From: DATGPD01 sp041398565
Lineage (GTDB): Bacteria > Planctomycetota > UBA1135 > UBA2386
Direction of reading: 5' to 3'
Assembly (NCBI GenBank): GCA_041398565.1
Contig: JAWKUN010000002.1
Coordinates: 1,612,001-1,676,000, forward strand
DNA: 64,000 nt
Shown here: positions 1 to 9,050 of the stretch, one piece after another
How positions within the stretch are numbered: position 1 is the first letter of the stretch
Layout of the letters: each line of letters opens with the position of its first letter
Program-made: the position numbers and the translations under genes
The notes under the pieces: generated by a model
The model's database searches: none
What the model was told of the DNA's origin: nothing
The model's input: the letters and a program-made list of their open reading frames with translations, nothing else

Positions 1-1999
1 GGATCGGCTGCAGGCTCGGGTGCGGGTACGCGGTGGCTTCCTCGCCGTGCTTCCGTCGCACGAACATGTCGACCATCCCGGATTGCAGGGGGCCGGGACG
101 GTACAGCGCCAGGACCGCGATCACGTCCTCGAAGGTGTCCGGCTTGAGCCGCGCCAACAGATCGCGCATGCCCTGAGACTCCAGCTGGAACACGCCGAGC
201 GTGTCGCCGTCGGTCATCAGGCGGTAGGTGGGCGCGTCTTCCAGCGGCAGATGGTCGAGGTCGATGTGCTGTCCCCGTGTCTGGGCGATCAGGCGCACCG
301 CCTCGTGCAGGATGGTCAGAGTCTTGAGCCCGAGGAAGTCCATCTTGAGCAGGCCGACCTGCTCGAGCTCTTCCATCTGCCACTGGGTCGTGATGTCCTC
401 GCCGTTGCGTGCCAGTGGCACGTAGTCGATCAGAGGTCGGTCGGCGACCACCACTCCGGCGGCGTGGATCGACGTGTGTCGAACCATGCCCTCGAGCTTG
501 AGCCCGAGGTCGAACAAGCGGCGGTTGGTCTCGCTGGCGTTGCGTATCTCGGCCAGCTCCTTGTCGCTGTCGAGCGCGGCCCGGAGCGAGGCGCCGGGGC
601 CTTGCGGCACCTTCTTGGCGATCTGGTCGATGTCGCCGAGCGGCACCTCGAGCACGCGTCCGACGTCGCGCAGGACGCCGCGGCTGGCCATGGTGCCGAA
701 CGTGACGATCTGCGACACGTTGTCCTTGCCGTACTTGTCACGCACGTAGCCGATGACCTCGTCGCGGCGGTCGCCGCAGAAGTCGATGTCGATGTCCGGC
801 ATGCTGACGCGCGCAGCATTGAGGAAGCGCTCGAACAGCAGGTTGTAGCGCAGGGGATCAAGGTTGGTGATGCCCAGCACGTAGGCGACGATCGAACCGG
901 CAGCCGAGCCGCGCCCAGGGCCGACGGGGATGCCGAGCGAGCGCGCGTGGCGGATGAAATCCTGTACCACCAGGAAGTAGCTGACGAAGCCGAGCTTCTC
1001 GATGATGCCGATCTCGTAGCTCAGGCGGTCCCGCACGGCGGCCGTCGACTCGCCGTAGCGGGCGCGCGCGCCCTCGTCGCACAAGCGGCGGAAGGTCGCG
1101 TCCGGGGTCTCGCCCGCACCGGTGTCGAACACCGGCAAGTGGTAGACGTTGAAGTCGATCTTGACGTTGCAGCGTTCGGCGATGGCGACGGTGTTGGCGA
1201 TGGCCTCCGGCAGCGCGGCGAAGGCCTGCACCATCTCCGCGCGCGACTTCAAGTAGAGCTCCCGCGATCCCATGCGGAAGCGCTCGGGGTTGGACACCAC
1301 GTTGCCGTTGCGGATGCACAGGACGATGTCCTGCACGATCCAGTCTTCGCGCGTCAGGTAGTGGACGTCGTGGGTGGCGACGATGGGCGCCCGCAGGCGT
1401 TGGTGCAGCTCGAGCAGCCCCTGGTTGACACGCTGTTGCGGCTCGTGCCCGGTCTCCATGAGCTCGAGGAAGAACCGGTCGGGTCCGAAGATGTCGCGCA
1501 GAGCGCCGGCGGTCTGCAGCGCCTCGGCGTTGCGGCCAGCCAGCAGGTGTTGCGCCGTCTCGCTGGAGACCGTGCCCGAGAGGGCGATGATCCCCTCGCC
1601 GTGCTGCTGCAGGAGATCCTTGTCCAAGCGCGGCCGGTAGTGGAAGCCCTCGAGGTAGGCGATGGACGACAGGCGACGCAGGTTGGCCCAGCCGGTGTTG
1701 TTCTCGGCCAGGAGGGTGAGGGGAAAGGTCTGGTTGTCGGCGGACGTGGGCTCCTTGTGGCTGCGGCCGGCGACGTACGCGTTCATGCCGAGGATCGGCT
1801 TCATGCCGGCGCCCTGGCACGCCTGGTAGAACTCGATGGCACCGAACAGGTTGCCATCGTCGGTGAGCGCGAGCGCTGTCTGACCGTCGGCCTTGGCGGC
1901 GGCGACCGCATCCTCGATGGTGAGCGGAGCGGTCAGCAGGCTGTACTGCGAGTGCAGACGGAGATGGACGAAGTCCGTGGCGTGTGCGTCGGCGGTCAT
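1..1999 (-). CDS. dnaE: DNA polymerase III alpha subunit, N-terminal two thirds (runs off the window)
   Basis: This is the replicative DNA polymerase of the bacterial replisome. The reading frame starts at an ATG on the minus strand (1997-1999) and stays open to base 1, giving about 666 residues; the C-terminus lies outside. The N-terminus reads as the PHP domain (FVHLRLHSQYSLL, about residues 9-21). The polymerase active-site motif MPDIDIDF is at about residues 400-407, with Asp402 and Asp404 matching the catalytic pair of family C polymerases. The palm/fingers motifs GPGRGSAAGS and SIHAAGVVVA are also present. The family is usually about 1,150-1,200 residues, so roughly 500 are missing only because of the window edge. 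It is divergent from the FAD oxidoreductase gene at 2159, leaving about 160 bases for both promoters. Confidence 0.96.
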   Translation of the reverse strand, partial: MTADAHATDFVHLRLHSQYSLLTAPLTIEDAVAAAKADGQTALALTDDGNLFGAIEFYQACQGAGMKPILGMNAYVAGRSHKEPTSADNQTFPLTLLAENNTGWANLRRLSSIAYLEGFHYRPRLDKDLLQQHGEGIIALSGTVSSETAQHLLAGRNAEALQTAGALRDIFGPDRFFLELMETGHEPQQRVNQGLLELHQRLRAPIVATHDVHYLTREDWIVQDIVLCIRNGNVVSNPERFRMGSRELYLKSRAEMVQAFAALPEAIANTVAIAERCNVKIDFNVYHLPVFDTGAGETPDATFRRLCDEGARARYGESTAAVRDRLSYEIGIIEKLGFVSYFLVVQDFIRHARSLGIPVGPGRGSAAGSIVAYVLGITNLDPLRYNLLFERFLNAARVSMPDIDIDFCGDRRDEVIGYVRDKYGKDNVSQIVTFGTMASRGVLRDVGRVLEVPLGDIDQIAKKVPQGPGASLRAALDSDKELAEIRNASETNRRLFDLGLKLEGMVRHTSIHAAGVVVADRPLIDYVPLARNGEDITTQWQMEELEQVGLLKMDFLGLKTLTILHEAVRLIAQTRGQHIDLDHLPLEDAPTYRLMTDGDTLGVFQLESQGMRDLLARLKPDTFEDVIAVLALYRPGPLQSGMVDMFVRRKHGEEATAYPHPSLQPI

Positions 2000-2158
2000 C
2001 CTGCGGCTAGCGTGGCCAGCATCGTAGCAGAGCGGGCGCCGATCCCGGAGGCCTGTGAAGAAGGCTCGCCGCCGCGGACCTCGATCTCGCAGTCGAGCGT
2101 TCGCTGTCGAGCGCCGTCGAGACTTGCACGAGCCGGCGTTGCCAGCCAACCTGCTCCG

Positions 2159-4216
2159 ATGCAACGCGCGCGGGTCCTCGTAGCCTGTCTGACGGCGTCG
2201 GCGGCGGCGCAGGCCGCCGCGATCGACACGGACTTCGACGTCGTGGTGTACGGAGGTACGTCCGCCGGCGTGGTCGCCGCCGTACAGCTCGCCAGCGCCG
2301 GGAAGACCGTGGCGCTGGTCGAGCCGTCGCTGCACGTCGGCGGCATGTCGGTGTGTGGTCTCGGCGCGACCGACGTCGGCAGCGAGCAGGTGATCGGCGG
2401 CATGGCGCGCGCGTTCTACAGGGCGATCAAGGCGCACTACGCCCAGCCGTCGGCGTGGACGGTCGAGAAGCGTGCCGCCTTCGCCGGGCGCGGCCACGGC
2501 TCGGACACCGACGCGGCCTGGACCTTCGAGCCGCACGTCGCCGAGGCGGTCTTCGAGGCCTGGGTGCGGACGCCCGGGATCACGCTGCTGCGTGGCGAGG
2601 CGCTGCGTCGGCCGGGTGGCGTCGACAAGGAGCGAGGTCGCATCCGGATGTTGCGCTTGCGCAGCGGCCGCGTGCTCACCGCGCGCCTGTTTCTCGACGC
2701 CTCCTACGAGGGCGATCTGATGGCGGCGGCTGGCGTCGGCTACACCGTCGGGCGGGAGGCCAACGCGACCTACGGCGAGACGCTCAACGGCGTGCAGACC
2801 GCCAACGCCACGAAGCACCAGTTCACGCATCCGGTCGACCCGTTCGTGGTGCGCGGCGATCCCGCTTCGGGCCTGCTGCCGGGCGTGCGGCCGGCGCCGG
2901 GAGGCGAGGGCGAGTCCGACGCCGGCGTGCAGGCGTACTGCTTCCGCATCTGTGCCACCGACGTCGCGACGAACCGGCGGCCGTGGCCCGAACCCGTCGG
3001 CTACGACGAGCGCGCCTACGAGCTGCTGCTCCGCCACTTCGACGCCGGCAACGACGAGGTCCCCTGGCACCCGGTGTGGATGCCCAACCGCAAGACCGAC
3101 GCGAACAACGACAAGGCGGTCTCGACCGACTGCATCGGTCTCAACTGGCGCTACCCCGAGGCCGACGACGAGGAGCGCGCACGTATCGTCGCCGAGCACC
3201 TGCTCTACACGCAGGGTCTGTTGTGGACCTTGGCGCATCATCCGCGCGTGCCGGCCGCCGTGCGCGCACACTTCCAGCGCTTCGGACTCGCCAAGGACGA
3301 GTTCGTCGACCACGACAACTGGCCCTACACGTTCTACGTCCGTGAGGCGCGTCGCATGGTGGGCATCGTGGTGATGACCGAGCTGCACTGTCGCGGCGTC
3401 GTCGTCGTCGACGACCCGGTGGGTATGGGGGCCTACAACATGGACTCGCACAACGTGCAGCGCCACGTCGACGCGCACGGGCACGTGCGCAACGAAGGCG
3501 ACGTGCAGGTGCGGGTTGCTCCGTACGGCATCTCGTTGCGCGCGCTGCTGCCCAAGGAGACGGAGTGCACCAACCTGGTGGTGCCGGTGTGCGTATCGGC
3601 CTCGCACATCGCGTTCGGCTCGATCCGCATGGAACCCGTGTTCATGGTGCTCGGACAGTCGGCGGCAGCGGTGGCGCTGCTCGCGCTCGAGCAGGATCTC
3701 GACGTGCAAGCGGTGCCCTACCCCGAGCTGCGGGCGTGCCTCCTGCGCTGGGGACAGGTGCTCGAGGTCGAGGGGACGGCGCGCCGCGGCCAGCCGCTGG
3801 CGAGCCTTCGGGGAACGGTGGTCGACGACGTCGGAGCCGAACTTGTCGGCTCCTGGCAGGCAAGCGTGGCGCTGCAGCCCTTCGTGGGGGAGCGTTACCT
3901 GCACGACGGCAACACCGCCAAGGGGCGGTGTCGCGTGCGCTTCGCCATCAAGGTGCCCGCCGCCGGCGACTACCGCGTACAGGTTGCCTACTCCGCCGCG
4001 CCGAACCGTGCCGGCAACGTGCCCGTCGAGGTGCACGCGGCTGCCGGCCGCGATCGGCTCGAGATCGACCAGCGCCAGCGACCGCCGGTGGAGGGCCTGT
4101 GGTTGGAGCTGGGGATCTACCGTTTCGCCGCGGATCGCGACGCCGTCGTCGAGATCGGCAACGAGGGCACGGACGGCTACGTGGTCGTCGACGCCGTCCG
4201 CCTGCTGGCCCGGTGA
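2159..4216 (+). CDS. Exported FAD-dependent oxidoreductase with golvesin-like C-terminal domain
   Basis: A 685-residue protein. Residues 1-20 look like a cleavable signal peptide ending in Ala residues. Next comes a dinucleotide-binding fold, DVVVYGGTSAGVVAAVQLA, the FAD-binding motif of the FAD_oxidored family (Pfam-type PF12831). The middle keeps the family's HVGGMSV and DASYEGDLMAAAGV segments. The last ~130 residues (YRVQVAYSAAPNRAGNVPVE through GYVVVDAVRLL) resemble the golvesin/xanthan-lyase accessory beta domain often fused to this family in environmental bacteria. The substrate is unknown; related proteins are loosely called xanthan lyase-like, which I would not assert. The frame is open far upstream, but the ATG at 2159 is chosen because it begins the signal peptide. 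It converges on the aminotransferase gene ending at 4268. Confidence 0.8.
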   Translation: MQRARVLVACLTASAAAQAAAIDTDFDVVVYGGTSAGVVAAVQLASAGKTVALVEPSLHVGGMSVCGLGATDVGSEQVIGGMARAFYRAIKAHYAQPSAWTVEKRAAFAGRGHGSDTDAAWTFEPHVAEAVFEAWVRTPGITLLRGEALRRPGGVDKERGRIRMLRLRSGRVLTARLFLDASYEGDLMAAAGVGYTVGREANATYGETLNGVQTANATKHQFTHPVDPFVVRGDPASGLLPGVRPAPGGEGESDAGVQAYCFRICATDVATNRRPWPEPVGYDERAYELLLRHFDAGNDEVPWHPVWMPNRKTDANNDKAVSTDCIGLNWRYPEADDEERARIVAEHLLYTQGLLWTLAHHPRVPAAVRAHFQRFGLAKDEFVDHDNWPYTFYVREARRMVGIVVMTELHCRGVVVVDDPVGMGAYNMDSHNVQRHVDAHGHVRNEGDVQVRVAPYGISLRALLPKETECTNLVVPVCVSASHIAFGSIRMEPVFMVLGQSAAAVALLALEQDLDVQAVPYPELRACLLRWGQVLEVEGTARRGQPLASLRGTVVDDVGAELVGSWQASVALQPFVGERYLHDGNTAKGRCRVRFAIKVPAAGDYRVQVAYSAAPNRAGNVPVEVHAAAGRDRLEIDQRQRPPVEGLWLELGIYRFAADRDAVVEIGNEGTDGYVVVDAVRLLAR

Positions 4217-4267
4217 CGGTCGCTGCTTCCGGCGCGATCGCCGAGGATGGCGCGGCGGTGATCGGGA

Positions 4268-5545
4268 TCAGGCGCTGGCTTCGCCGGCGCGCCCGCCGTC
4301 GCCGTTCGCCGACGGCGTCACGCCCTCGCGCAGGCCGGCAGTGCGGAATGCGCGCAGCACGGTGTCCAGGTGGGCGCGCGTGTGGGTGGCGATGTAGGAC
4401 GTGCGGATCAGGTCCATTCCGGGCGGCACGGCGGGACCTGTCACCGGGTTGGTGAACACGCCTTCCTCGACCAGCGCCTTCCAGAAGCGGAGCATGCCGT
4501 CCTGGTCGCCGATGATGACGGGCACGATCGGGGTCTGCGCGTCGACGGTCTCGAACCCCATGACCCTCAGGTTGCGCCGCACGTAGTCGGCGTTGTCCTG
4601 CACGCGCACGCGCAGCTCGGGCTCGTTCTCGATGACATCGAGCGCCGCCAGCGCCGCGGCCGTTGCCGCAGGGTGGATCGCCGCCGAGAACATCAGGGCG
4701 CGCGCGTGGTGCTTGATGAAGTGGACGACGTCTTCGTCGCCGGCGACGAAGCCACCGAGGCTGGCAAAGCTCTTGCTGAACGTGCCGACGACGAGATCGA
4801 CGTGGGCCTCGACGCCGAGCCGTTCGGCCGTGCCGCGACCGTTCTCGCCGAGGACGCCGACCGCGTGCGCCTCGTCGACCAACACGCGGGCGCCGTGGCG
4901 GCGGGCGAGGGCGCAGATTCCGGGCAGATCGGCCAGATCGCCCATCATCGAATACACACCGTCGACCACCACGAGCTTGCCGCGGTGGCCTTCCTTGGTC
5001 GCGGCCTGCAGGTGCTTGTCGAGATCGGCGAGGTCGTTGTGCTTGAACTTCTTGATCGCGGCGAAGCTCAGGCGGCAACCGTCGAGGATCGAGGCGTGGT
5101 TGTCGCGGTCGGTGAGGATGACGTCGTCCCGGCCACCCAGGCACGAGATCACGCCGAGATTGGTCTGGAACCCGGTGGAGAAGCAGAGCGCCGCCTCGCG
5201 GTCGAGGAACCTGGCGAGCCGGCGTTCGAGTTCGACGTGCAGCTCCAGCGTGCCGTTCAAGAAGCGGGAGCCGCTGCACGACGAGCCGTAGCGGTCGAGT
5301 GCAGCGTGCGCCGCCGCCAGGACCGCAGGGTGGTGGGTGAGGCCGAGGTAGTTGTTGCTCCCGGCCATGACCAGGCGCCGCCCGTGCACCTCGACCTCGG
5401 TGCCGTGGTTGGCGGAGATGGGCAGGAAGTAGGGGTACACCCCCTGTGCCTCGATCTCGCGCGCTCGCGTGAACCCACGACACTTCTGGAACAGGTCGTG
5501 CGAACGTTCCGACGGGCGAGGGTTGGATTCCGGACGCTGGCTCAC
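4268..5545 (-). CDS. spt: Serine palmitoyltransferase-like PLP enzyme (alpha-oxoamine synthase family)
   Basis: About 425 residues of the alpha-oxoamine synthase family (BioF, KBL, HemA, serine palmitoyltransferase), which condenses an amino acid with an acyl-CoA using PLP. The PLP lysine lies in GTFSKSFASLGG (Lys258), with DEAHAVG at 224-230 and NHASILDGC at 149-157. The N-terminal segment (LFQKCRGFTRAREIEAQGVYP, then AGSNNYLGLT and SGSRFLNGTLELH) resembles bacteroidete serine palmitoyltransferases as I remember them, more than BioF or KBL. That would place it at the first step of sphingolipid synthesis. The start is uncertain: GTG at 5543-5545 is chosen to match family length, because an ATG at 5689 would run into the divergent gene. 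It is divergent from an NAD-dependent epimerase, a plausible pathway partner. Confidence 0.78.
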   Translation of the reverse strand: MSQRPESNPRPSERSHDLFQKCRGFTRAREIEAQGVYPYFLPISANHGTEVEVHGRRLVMAGSNNYLGLTHHPAVLAAAHAALDRYGSSCSGSRFLNGTLELHVELERRLARFLDREAALCFSTGFQTNLGVISCLGGRDDVILTDRDNHASILDGCRLSFAAIKKFKHNDLADLDKHLQAATKEGHRGKLVVVDGVYSMMGDLADLPGICALARRHGARVLVDEAHAVGVLGENGRGTAERLGVEAHVDLVVGTFSKSFASLGGFVAGDEDVVHFIKHHARALMFSAAIHPAATAAALAALDVIENEPELRVRVQDNADYVRRNLRVMGFETVDAQTPIVPVIIGDQDGMLRFWKALVEEGVFTNPVTGPAVPPGMDLIRTSYIATHTRAHLDTVLRAFRTAGLREGVTPSANGDGGRAGEASA

Positions 5546-5740
5546 GCGATCGGCGGCGGATTCTAGATGAAGGTTCGGGCAGGACAAGCTTCGGGGTGAG
5601 CAAGGCGGCTCGGCCGGCGCTCTCCGGCTGCCATCCTGTCGGCAAGGAACGGACCGAGGGCGTTGCGCGCGGGTACCGTCCGGGGCCAAGATGGCCTAAC
5701 GGCGGGCGCGCATCGCGAGCGTCGGTTCGACGAGATTCGA

Positions 5741-6724
5741 GTGCGCTCGAGCCCGACCAAGATCCTGATCACGGGTGCCACGGGTTTCATCGGGCGGACG
5801 CTGGTGGCCCGCTTGCAGGCAGACGGCGGCTCGGTCGACCTACGGTTGCCGGTGCGCGATCGTCGCCGCGCCGAGCGTCTCGGCCTGCCTGCCGACCGCC
5901 TGACCGAGACGACCTTCGCCGACGTCGACGGTCTGCGCGCAGCGGCGGACGCCGTGGATCTCGTGGTCCACCTGGCCGGGGCGGTGCGGGCGTGGCAGCA
6001 CCAGGACATGGAGTTCGCCAATGTCGTCGCCGTGCGCAACCTGCTCGCCGCTGTGCCGGCGACGGCGCGGGTGCTCCTCGTGTCGTCCTTGGCTGCGGTC
6101 GGCCCCTCGGTGGACGGCGCCGGTACCGACGCGCCTCCAGACGTGTGTCGACCCTGTTCGCACTACGGCGACTCGAAGCGACACGGCGAACAAGAGCTGT
6201 TGGCCGACGCCGCGCGCCGCGGCAGGCGCTGGCTGGTGCTGCGCCCGTGTCTGGTGTACGGCGCCGGCGATGGCGCCACCGCCCTGCTCTTCCGCCAGGC
6301 GTGCGGGCTGGTTTGTCCGGTCCCGCGGCGCCCACGGCCGCTGTCGACGATCGACGTGCGCGACGTGTGTGCTGCCATCGAAGCGGCGGTTGCGCGGCCC
6401 GAGGTCCACGGCGCCTTCCTGCCCTTGGTCGGCGAGGCGACCGACACGCACGGGCTCATGCGCGCCCTGGCTGCGAGCTGCGGCCGGCGTGCGCGCCTCC
6501 TGCCTGTGCCCGACACCGTCATCGCCGCGGCCGGCGGACTGACTGGCGGCCTGGCACGCTTGCGTCGACGGGCCAGCTACTTCAGCAGCGACAAGGCGCG
6601 GGAGATCGTCGCCCCGGGCTGGGTCGGCGACCCCGAGCCTGCCCGACGCACCTTGGGCTTTGCTGCGCGCATCCCTTTGCGCGACGGTCTGGCCTCGGCC
6701 GCCTCCGCCCTCGGGCGCATCTGA
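5741..6724 (+). CDS. NAD-dependent epimerase/dehydratase (extended SDR), possible ceramide/keto-sphinganine reductase
   Basis: A 327-residue extended short-chain dehydrogenase. The Rossmann motif TGATGFIG is at about residues 11-18, VVHLAGAV follows, VSSLAAVG carries the active-site Ser region, and the YxxxK pair lies in HYGDSKRHGEQ. The GTG at 5741 puts the Rossmann motif at the normal distance from the N-terminus; earlier in-frame starts would add a non-conserved tail. Family members act on sugar nucleotides or on 3-hydroxysteroid/ceramide-like substrates. The divergent neighbour is a serine palmitoyltransferase homologue, and known bacterial sphingolipid loci pair that enzyme with an SDR reductase (CerR), so a lipid reductase role is a reasonable inference. 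The sequence alone does not fix the substrate. It converges on the carbamoyltransferase gene. Confidence 0.7.
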   Translation: MRSSPTKILITGATGFIGRTLVARLQADGGSVDLRLPVRDRRRAERLGLPADRLTETTFADVDGLRAAADAVDLVVHLAGAVRAWQHQDMEFANVVAVRNLLAAVPATARVLLVSSLAAVGPSVDGAGTDAPPDVCRPCSHYGDSKRHGEQELLADAARRGRRWLVLRPCLVYGAGDGATALLFRQACGLVCPVPRRPRPLSTIDVRDVCAAIEAAVARPEVHGAFLPLVGEATDTHGLMRALAASCGRRARLLPVPDTVIAAAGGLTGGLARLRRRASYFSSDKAREIVAPGWVGDPEPARRTLGFAARIPLRDGLASAASALGRI

Positions 6725-6769
6725 CGCCGTCAGGTGCTACGACGACCGGGTGCGGACCGACTTCGCGGG

Positions 6770-7774
6770 TCAGCCGCCGAGCAGGTGCACCAGCAGCGCC
6801 TTGCCAGCGTGCAGGCGGTTCTCGGCCTGGTCGTAGATCACCGACTGCGGCCCGTCGAGCACGTCGTCGGTGGCGACCACGTTGCGGCGTACGGGCAACG
6901 GATGCATGAAGATGGCATTGTCGGTGGCGCGCAGAGCTTCGGCGTCGATGCGCCACGACTCGAGCGAGCGCTTCATCATGCTCTCGCGCTCGGGGTCGCC
7001 GTAGTGCTTGATGGAGCGCCACGAGCGCGCGTAGAGGACGTGGGCGTCGCGCACGCCCTCGACCAGGTCGTTGACGACGCGCACGCTGCCGCCGCTCTCG
7101 GCTGCCTTGCCGCGCGCGGCTTCCATCACACTCTGGTCGAGCTCGAACCCGAGCGGATGGGCCAGGGTCACGTGCAGGCCCATGGCTGCCGCGCACGCCA
7201 GCACCGAGTGGCTCACCCCCAGACTCTTGGGCTGCGGGTCGTAGCTCCAAGCCAGGGTGAGTTTGCGGCCGCGCAGGGTGACCAGACGCTCGCGCATGGT
7301 GAGCAGGTCGGCCACCGCCTGGCACGGGTGTTCGAACTCGGTCTCCAGGTTGATGACCGGCACGGACGCGTACTTGGCGTACGCGCGCACGAGGGCTTCC
7401 TCGCGCGCCTCGGCCCAGCTGTCAGCGCGAGGCAGGTGGCGGATGCCGAGCCCGCTGACGTAGCGCGAAAGGGTGCGCGCCGCGTCCTGGACGTGCTCCT
7501 GCGCGGTGCCGTCCATGACCGCCCGGTCTTGCGCCTCGAGGTCGTAGATGTCGCGGTCGGCGAACATGTTGAGGCAGTGTCCGCCGAGCTGCACCATGGC
7601 GACTTGGAAGGACACCCGCGTGCGCAGGCTGCGATCGAAGAAGAGCAGACCGAGCGTCTTGCCGCTGAGCACCTGGCCCGGTCCGCGCCGCTTCATGCGG
7701 TCGGCGAGATCGAGCAAGTCCTCCAGTTCGCGCGAAGAGAGCGTCTGAGTGGATAGGAAGTCTCGCTTGCTCAT
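6770..7774 (-). CDS. argF': N-acetylornithine-type carbamoyltransferase
   Basis: A 334-residue carbamoyltransferase of arginine biosynthesis. The carbamoyl-phosphate loop is SLRTR (49-53) within FFDRSLRTRVSFQ. Other marks are MDGTAQEHV, EFEHPCQAVADLLT and the C-terminal block MHPLPVRRNVVATDDVLDGP. The SLRTR form, VLYARSW and PVRRN fit the N-acetylornithine/N-succinylornithine carbamoyltransferase branch (as in Xanthomonas) better than classical ornithine carbamoyltransferases, which carry STRTR and HCLP. If so, the cell carbamoylates acetylated ornithine to acetylcitrulline. The start is the ATG at 7772-7774. It is divergent from tadA and convergent with the epimerase gene. The subfamily call rests on remembered motif patterns, and a plain ornithine carbamoyltransferase is the alternative. 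Confidence 0.78.
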   Translation of the reverse strand: MSKRDFLSTQTLSSRELEDLLDLADRMKRRGPGQVLSGKTLGLLFFDRSLRTRVSFQVAMVQLGGHCLNMFADRDIYDLEAQDRAVMDGTAQEHVQDAARTLSRYVSGLGIRHLPRADSWAEAREEALVRAYAKYASVPVINLETEFEHPCQAVADLLTMRERLVTLRGRKLTLAWSYDPQPKSLGVSHSVLACAAAMGLHVTLAHPLGFELDQSVMEAARGKAAESGGSVRVVNDLVEGVRDAHVLYARSWRSIKHYGDPERESMMKRSLESWRIDAEALRATDNAIFMHPLPVRRNVVATDDVLDGPQSVIYDQAENRLHAGKALLVHLLGG

Positions 7775-7891
7775 CGGCCGGTTCACCAGTTGTACGGAAG
7801 CTCGTCGCCGCCGGCGCCCTTGGCTGGCACGCATGCCCGCGCGCTGCCAAGATCTGCCCGACGCACTGCCGCCACGGCAAAGGAAATCGCG

Positions 7892-8380
7892 ATGGACGAC
7901 AAAACGCAACAGGATGAGCGCTTCATGCGCGCGTGCCTGGATCTCGCCGCGGCGGCCGGCGAGCGTGGCGAAGTGCCGGTCGGGGCGCTCGTCGTGCTCG
8001 ATGGCGTGGTGCTCGGTCGCGGCGACAACCGCTGCGAGGAGTTGGTGTCGCCGTTGGCACACGCCGAGATGCAAGCGTTGCACGCGGCGTTCGCGCAGGT
8101 CCGGGTCGGCCGCATCCCCGGTGCCACGCTGTACTGCAGCCTGGAGCCGTGCCTGATGTGCACGGGCGCGGCCCTGCACGCCCGCGTTGCGCGCATCGTG
8201 TTTGCCACTCGTGACCCGAAGTTCGGTGCCTGCGGCTCGCTCTACCTGCTGCCCGCCGACGTCCGTCTGAACCACCGCTGCCAGGTGGAGGAGGGGCTGA
8301 TGGCCGAGGCGAGCGCCGACCTGCTGCGCGGGTTCTTTCGTCGGCTGCGCGCGGGCGCGGACGAAGACCGCGTCCCATGA
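7892..8380 (+). CDS. tadA: tRNA-specific adenosine-34 deaminase
   Basis: A 162-residue zinc deaminase that converts adenosine 34 to inosine in the wobble position of tRNA-Arg(ACG). The zinc and catalytic motifs are complete: HAE at residues 57-59 (Glu59 as proton shuttle) and PCLMC at 86-90. The substrate-loop region NRCEELVSPLAHAEMQAL is family-typical. The ATG at 7892 is preceded by AAAGGAA at the right distance; an upstream ATG at 7790 would add 34 unconserved residues. In many bacteria, including Bacillus, tadA sits beside tRNA-Ser, the SRP RNA and dnaX, and the same neighbours follow here, which supports the call. Confidence 0.93.
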   Translation: MDDKTQQDERFMRACLDLAAAAGERGEVPVGALVVLDGVVLGRGDNRCEELVSPLAHAEMQALHAAFAQVRVGRIPGATLYCSLEPCLMCTGAALHARVARIVFATRDPKFGACGSLYLLPADVRLNHRCQVEEGLMAEASADLLRGFFRRLRAGADEDRVP

Positions 8381-8628
8381 CGGGTCGGCGGCGCGACTCG
8401 CTTGCTCTGGTGTCGCAGCCTGCGGCCGAAGGCAGGATGGGCGGACGACCGCAGGTCGCCGCCCATCGCCCCAGCCCTGGCAGCGGATGGAGTCAGGCTC
8501 CACCGCTGAACGCTGGGTGCGACTTCGTGGTTGTGCGCCGACCGGATCGACCTCCGTCGGTCTGCGGGGGTGGGTGGGCGTTGGCCGGCGGGGCCGGGTG
8601 GGAAATCCCGGTTGTCCCCGGCGGCGTG

Positions 8629-8656
8629 TTGACATCCCTGGCCCGCCTTGCATGAT
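8629..8656 (+). promoter_or_regulatory. Sigma-70-type promoter for the tRNA-Ser genes
   Basis: A perfect -35 box TTGACA (8629-8634) and a -10 box CATGAT (8651-8656) are separated by 16 bases. The start point would fall near 8663, about 20 bases before the first tRNA-Ser. This is the best-matching promoter seen in the window. The stretch between tadA and this site (8381-8628) holds no recognisable gene. Confidence 0.6.
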
Positions 8657-8681
8657 CCCGCCTCCCCGACCCAACCTCCGC

Positions 8682-8771
8682 GGAGAGGTGCCAGAGCGGC
8701 TGAATGGGCTGGTTTCGAAAACCAGTATCGGCGCAAGTCGATCGGGGGTTCGAATCCCCCCCTCTCCGCCA
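8682..8771 (+). tRNA. tRNA-Ser (anticodon CGA)
   Basis: A 90-base class II tRNA with encoded CCA. The acceptor GGAGAGG pairs with CCTCTCC (8761-8767), followed by discriminator G and CCA. The anticodon stem CTGGT/ACCAG encloses TTCGAAA, giving anticodon CGA, which reads UCG. A long variable arm and the T arm GGGGGTTCGAATCCCCC follow, as expected for serine tRNA. Confidence 0.95.
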
Positions 8772-8817
8772 TCTCGTCGAGGTTGCCAGCCGGGTCGTTC
8801 TTTGACCGCGTGCGTAC

Positions 8818-8908
<91 letters not shown>

Positions 8909-8921
8909 GTCATCGCCGCGA

Positions 8922-9050
8922 CGGCGGAAGGTGGGGGCCGGCGGGTCCCGCGCAAAGGGGCGATGCGAACCTGGTCAGGCCGGGAACGGAGCAGCCATAA
9001 GCGTGCGGCTCCTTGTGCGCGGGGAGCCTGTCGGTTCTCACCTTCTGCCG
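8922..9050 (+). ncRNA. ffs: Signal recognition particle RNA (4.5S/small SRP RNA)
   Basis: The domain IV signature is present: TGCGAACCTGGTCAGGCC, then GGGAACGGAGCAGCC and ATAAGCG, matching the Ffh-binding symmetric and asymmetric loops of bacterial SRP RNA. The flanks pair into one long rod. Bases 8922-8933 are complementary to 9039-9050 (12 pairs, one G-U), and pairing continues inward through GGGGCCGGCGGG against the CTGTCGGTTCT side. The length of about 129 bases fits the small SRP RNA. The ends are set from this pairing and may be off by a few bases. It sits in the classic place between tRNA-Ser/tadA and dnaX. Confidence 0.9.

Noticed and set aside
858..1820. Minus-strand ORF of 320 codons inside dnaE
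   Set aside because: It is a shifted frame of dnaE; the true frame shows the PHP and PDIDIDF motifs.
20..2158. N-terminal extension of the FAD oxidoreductase frame back to base 20
   Set aside because: This part is antisense to dnaE and carries no signature; a signal peptide begins at 2159.
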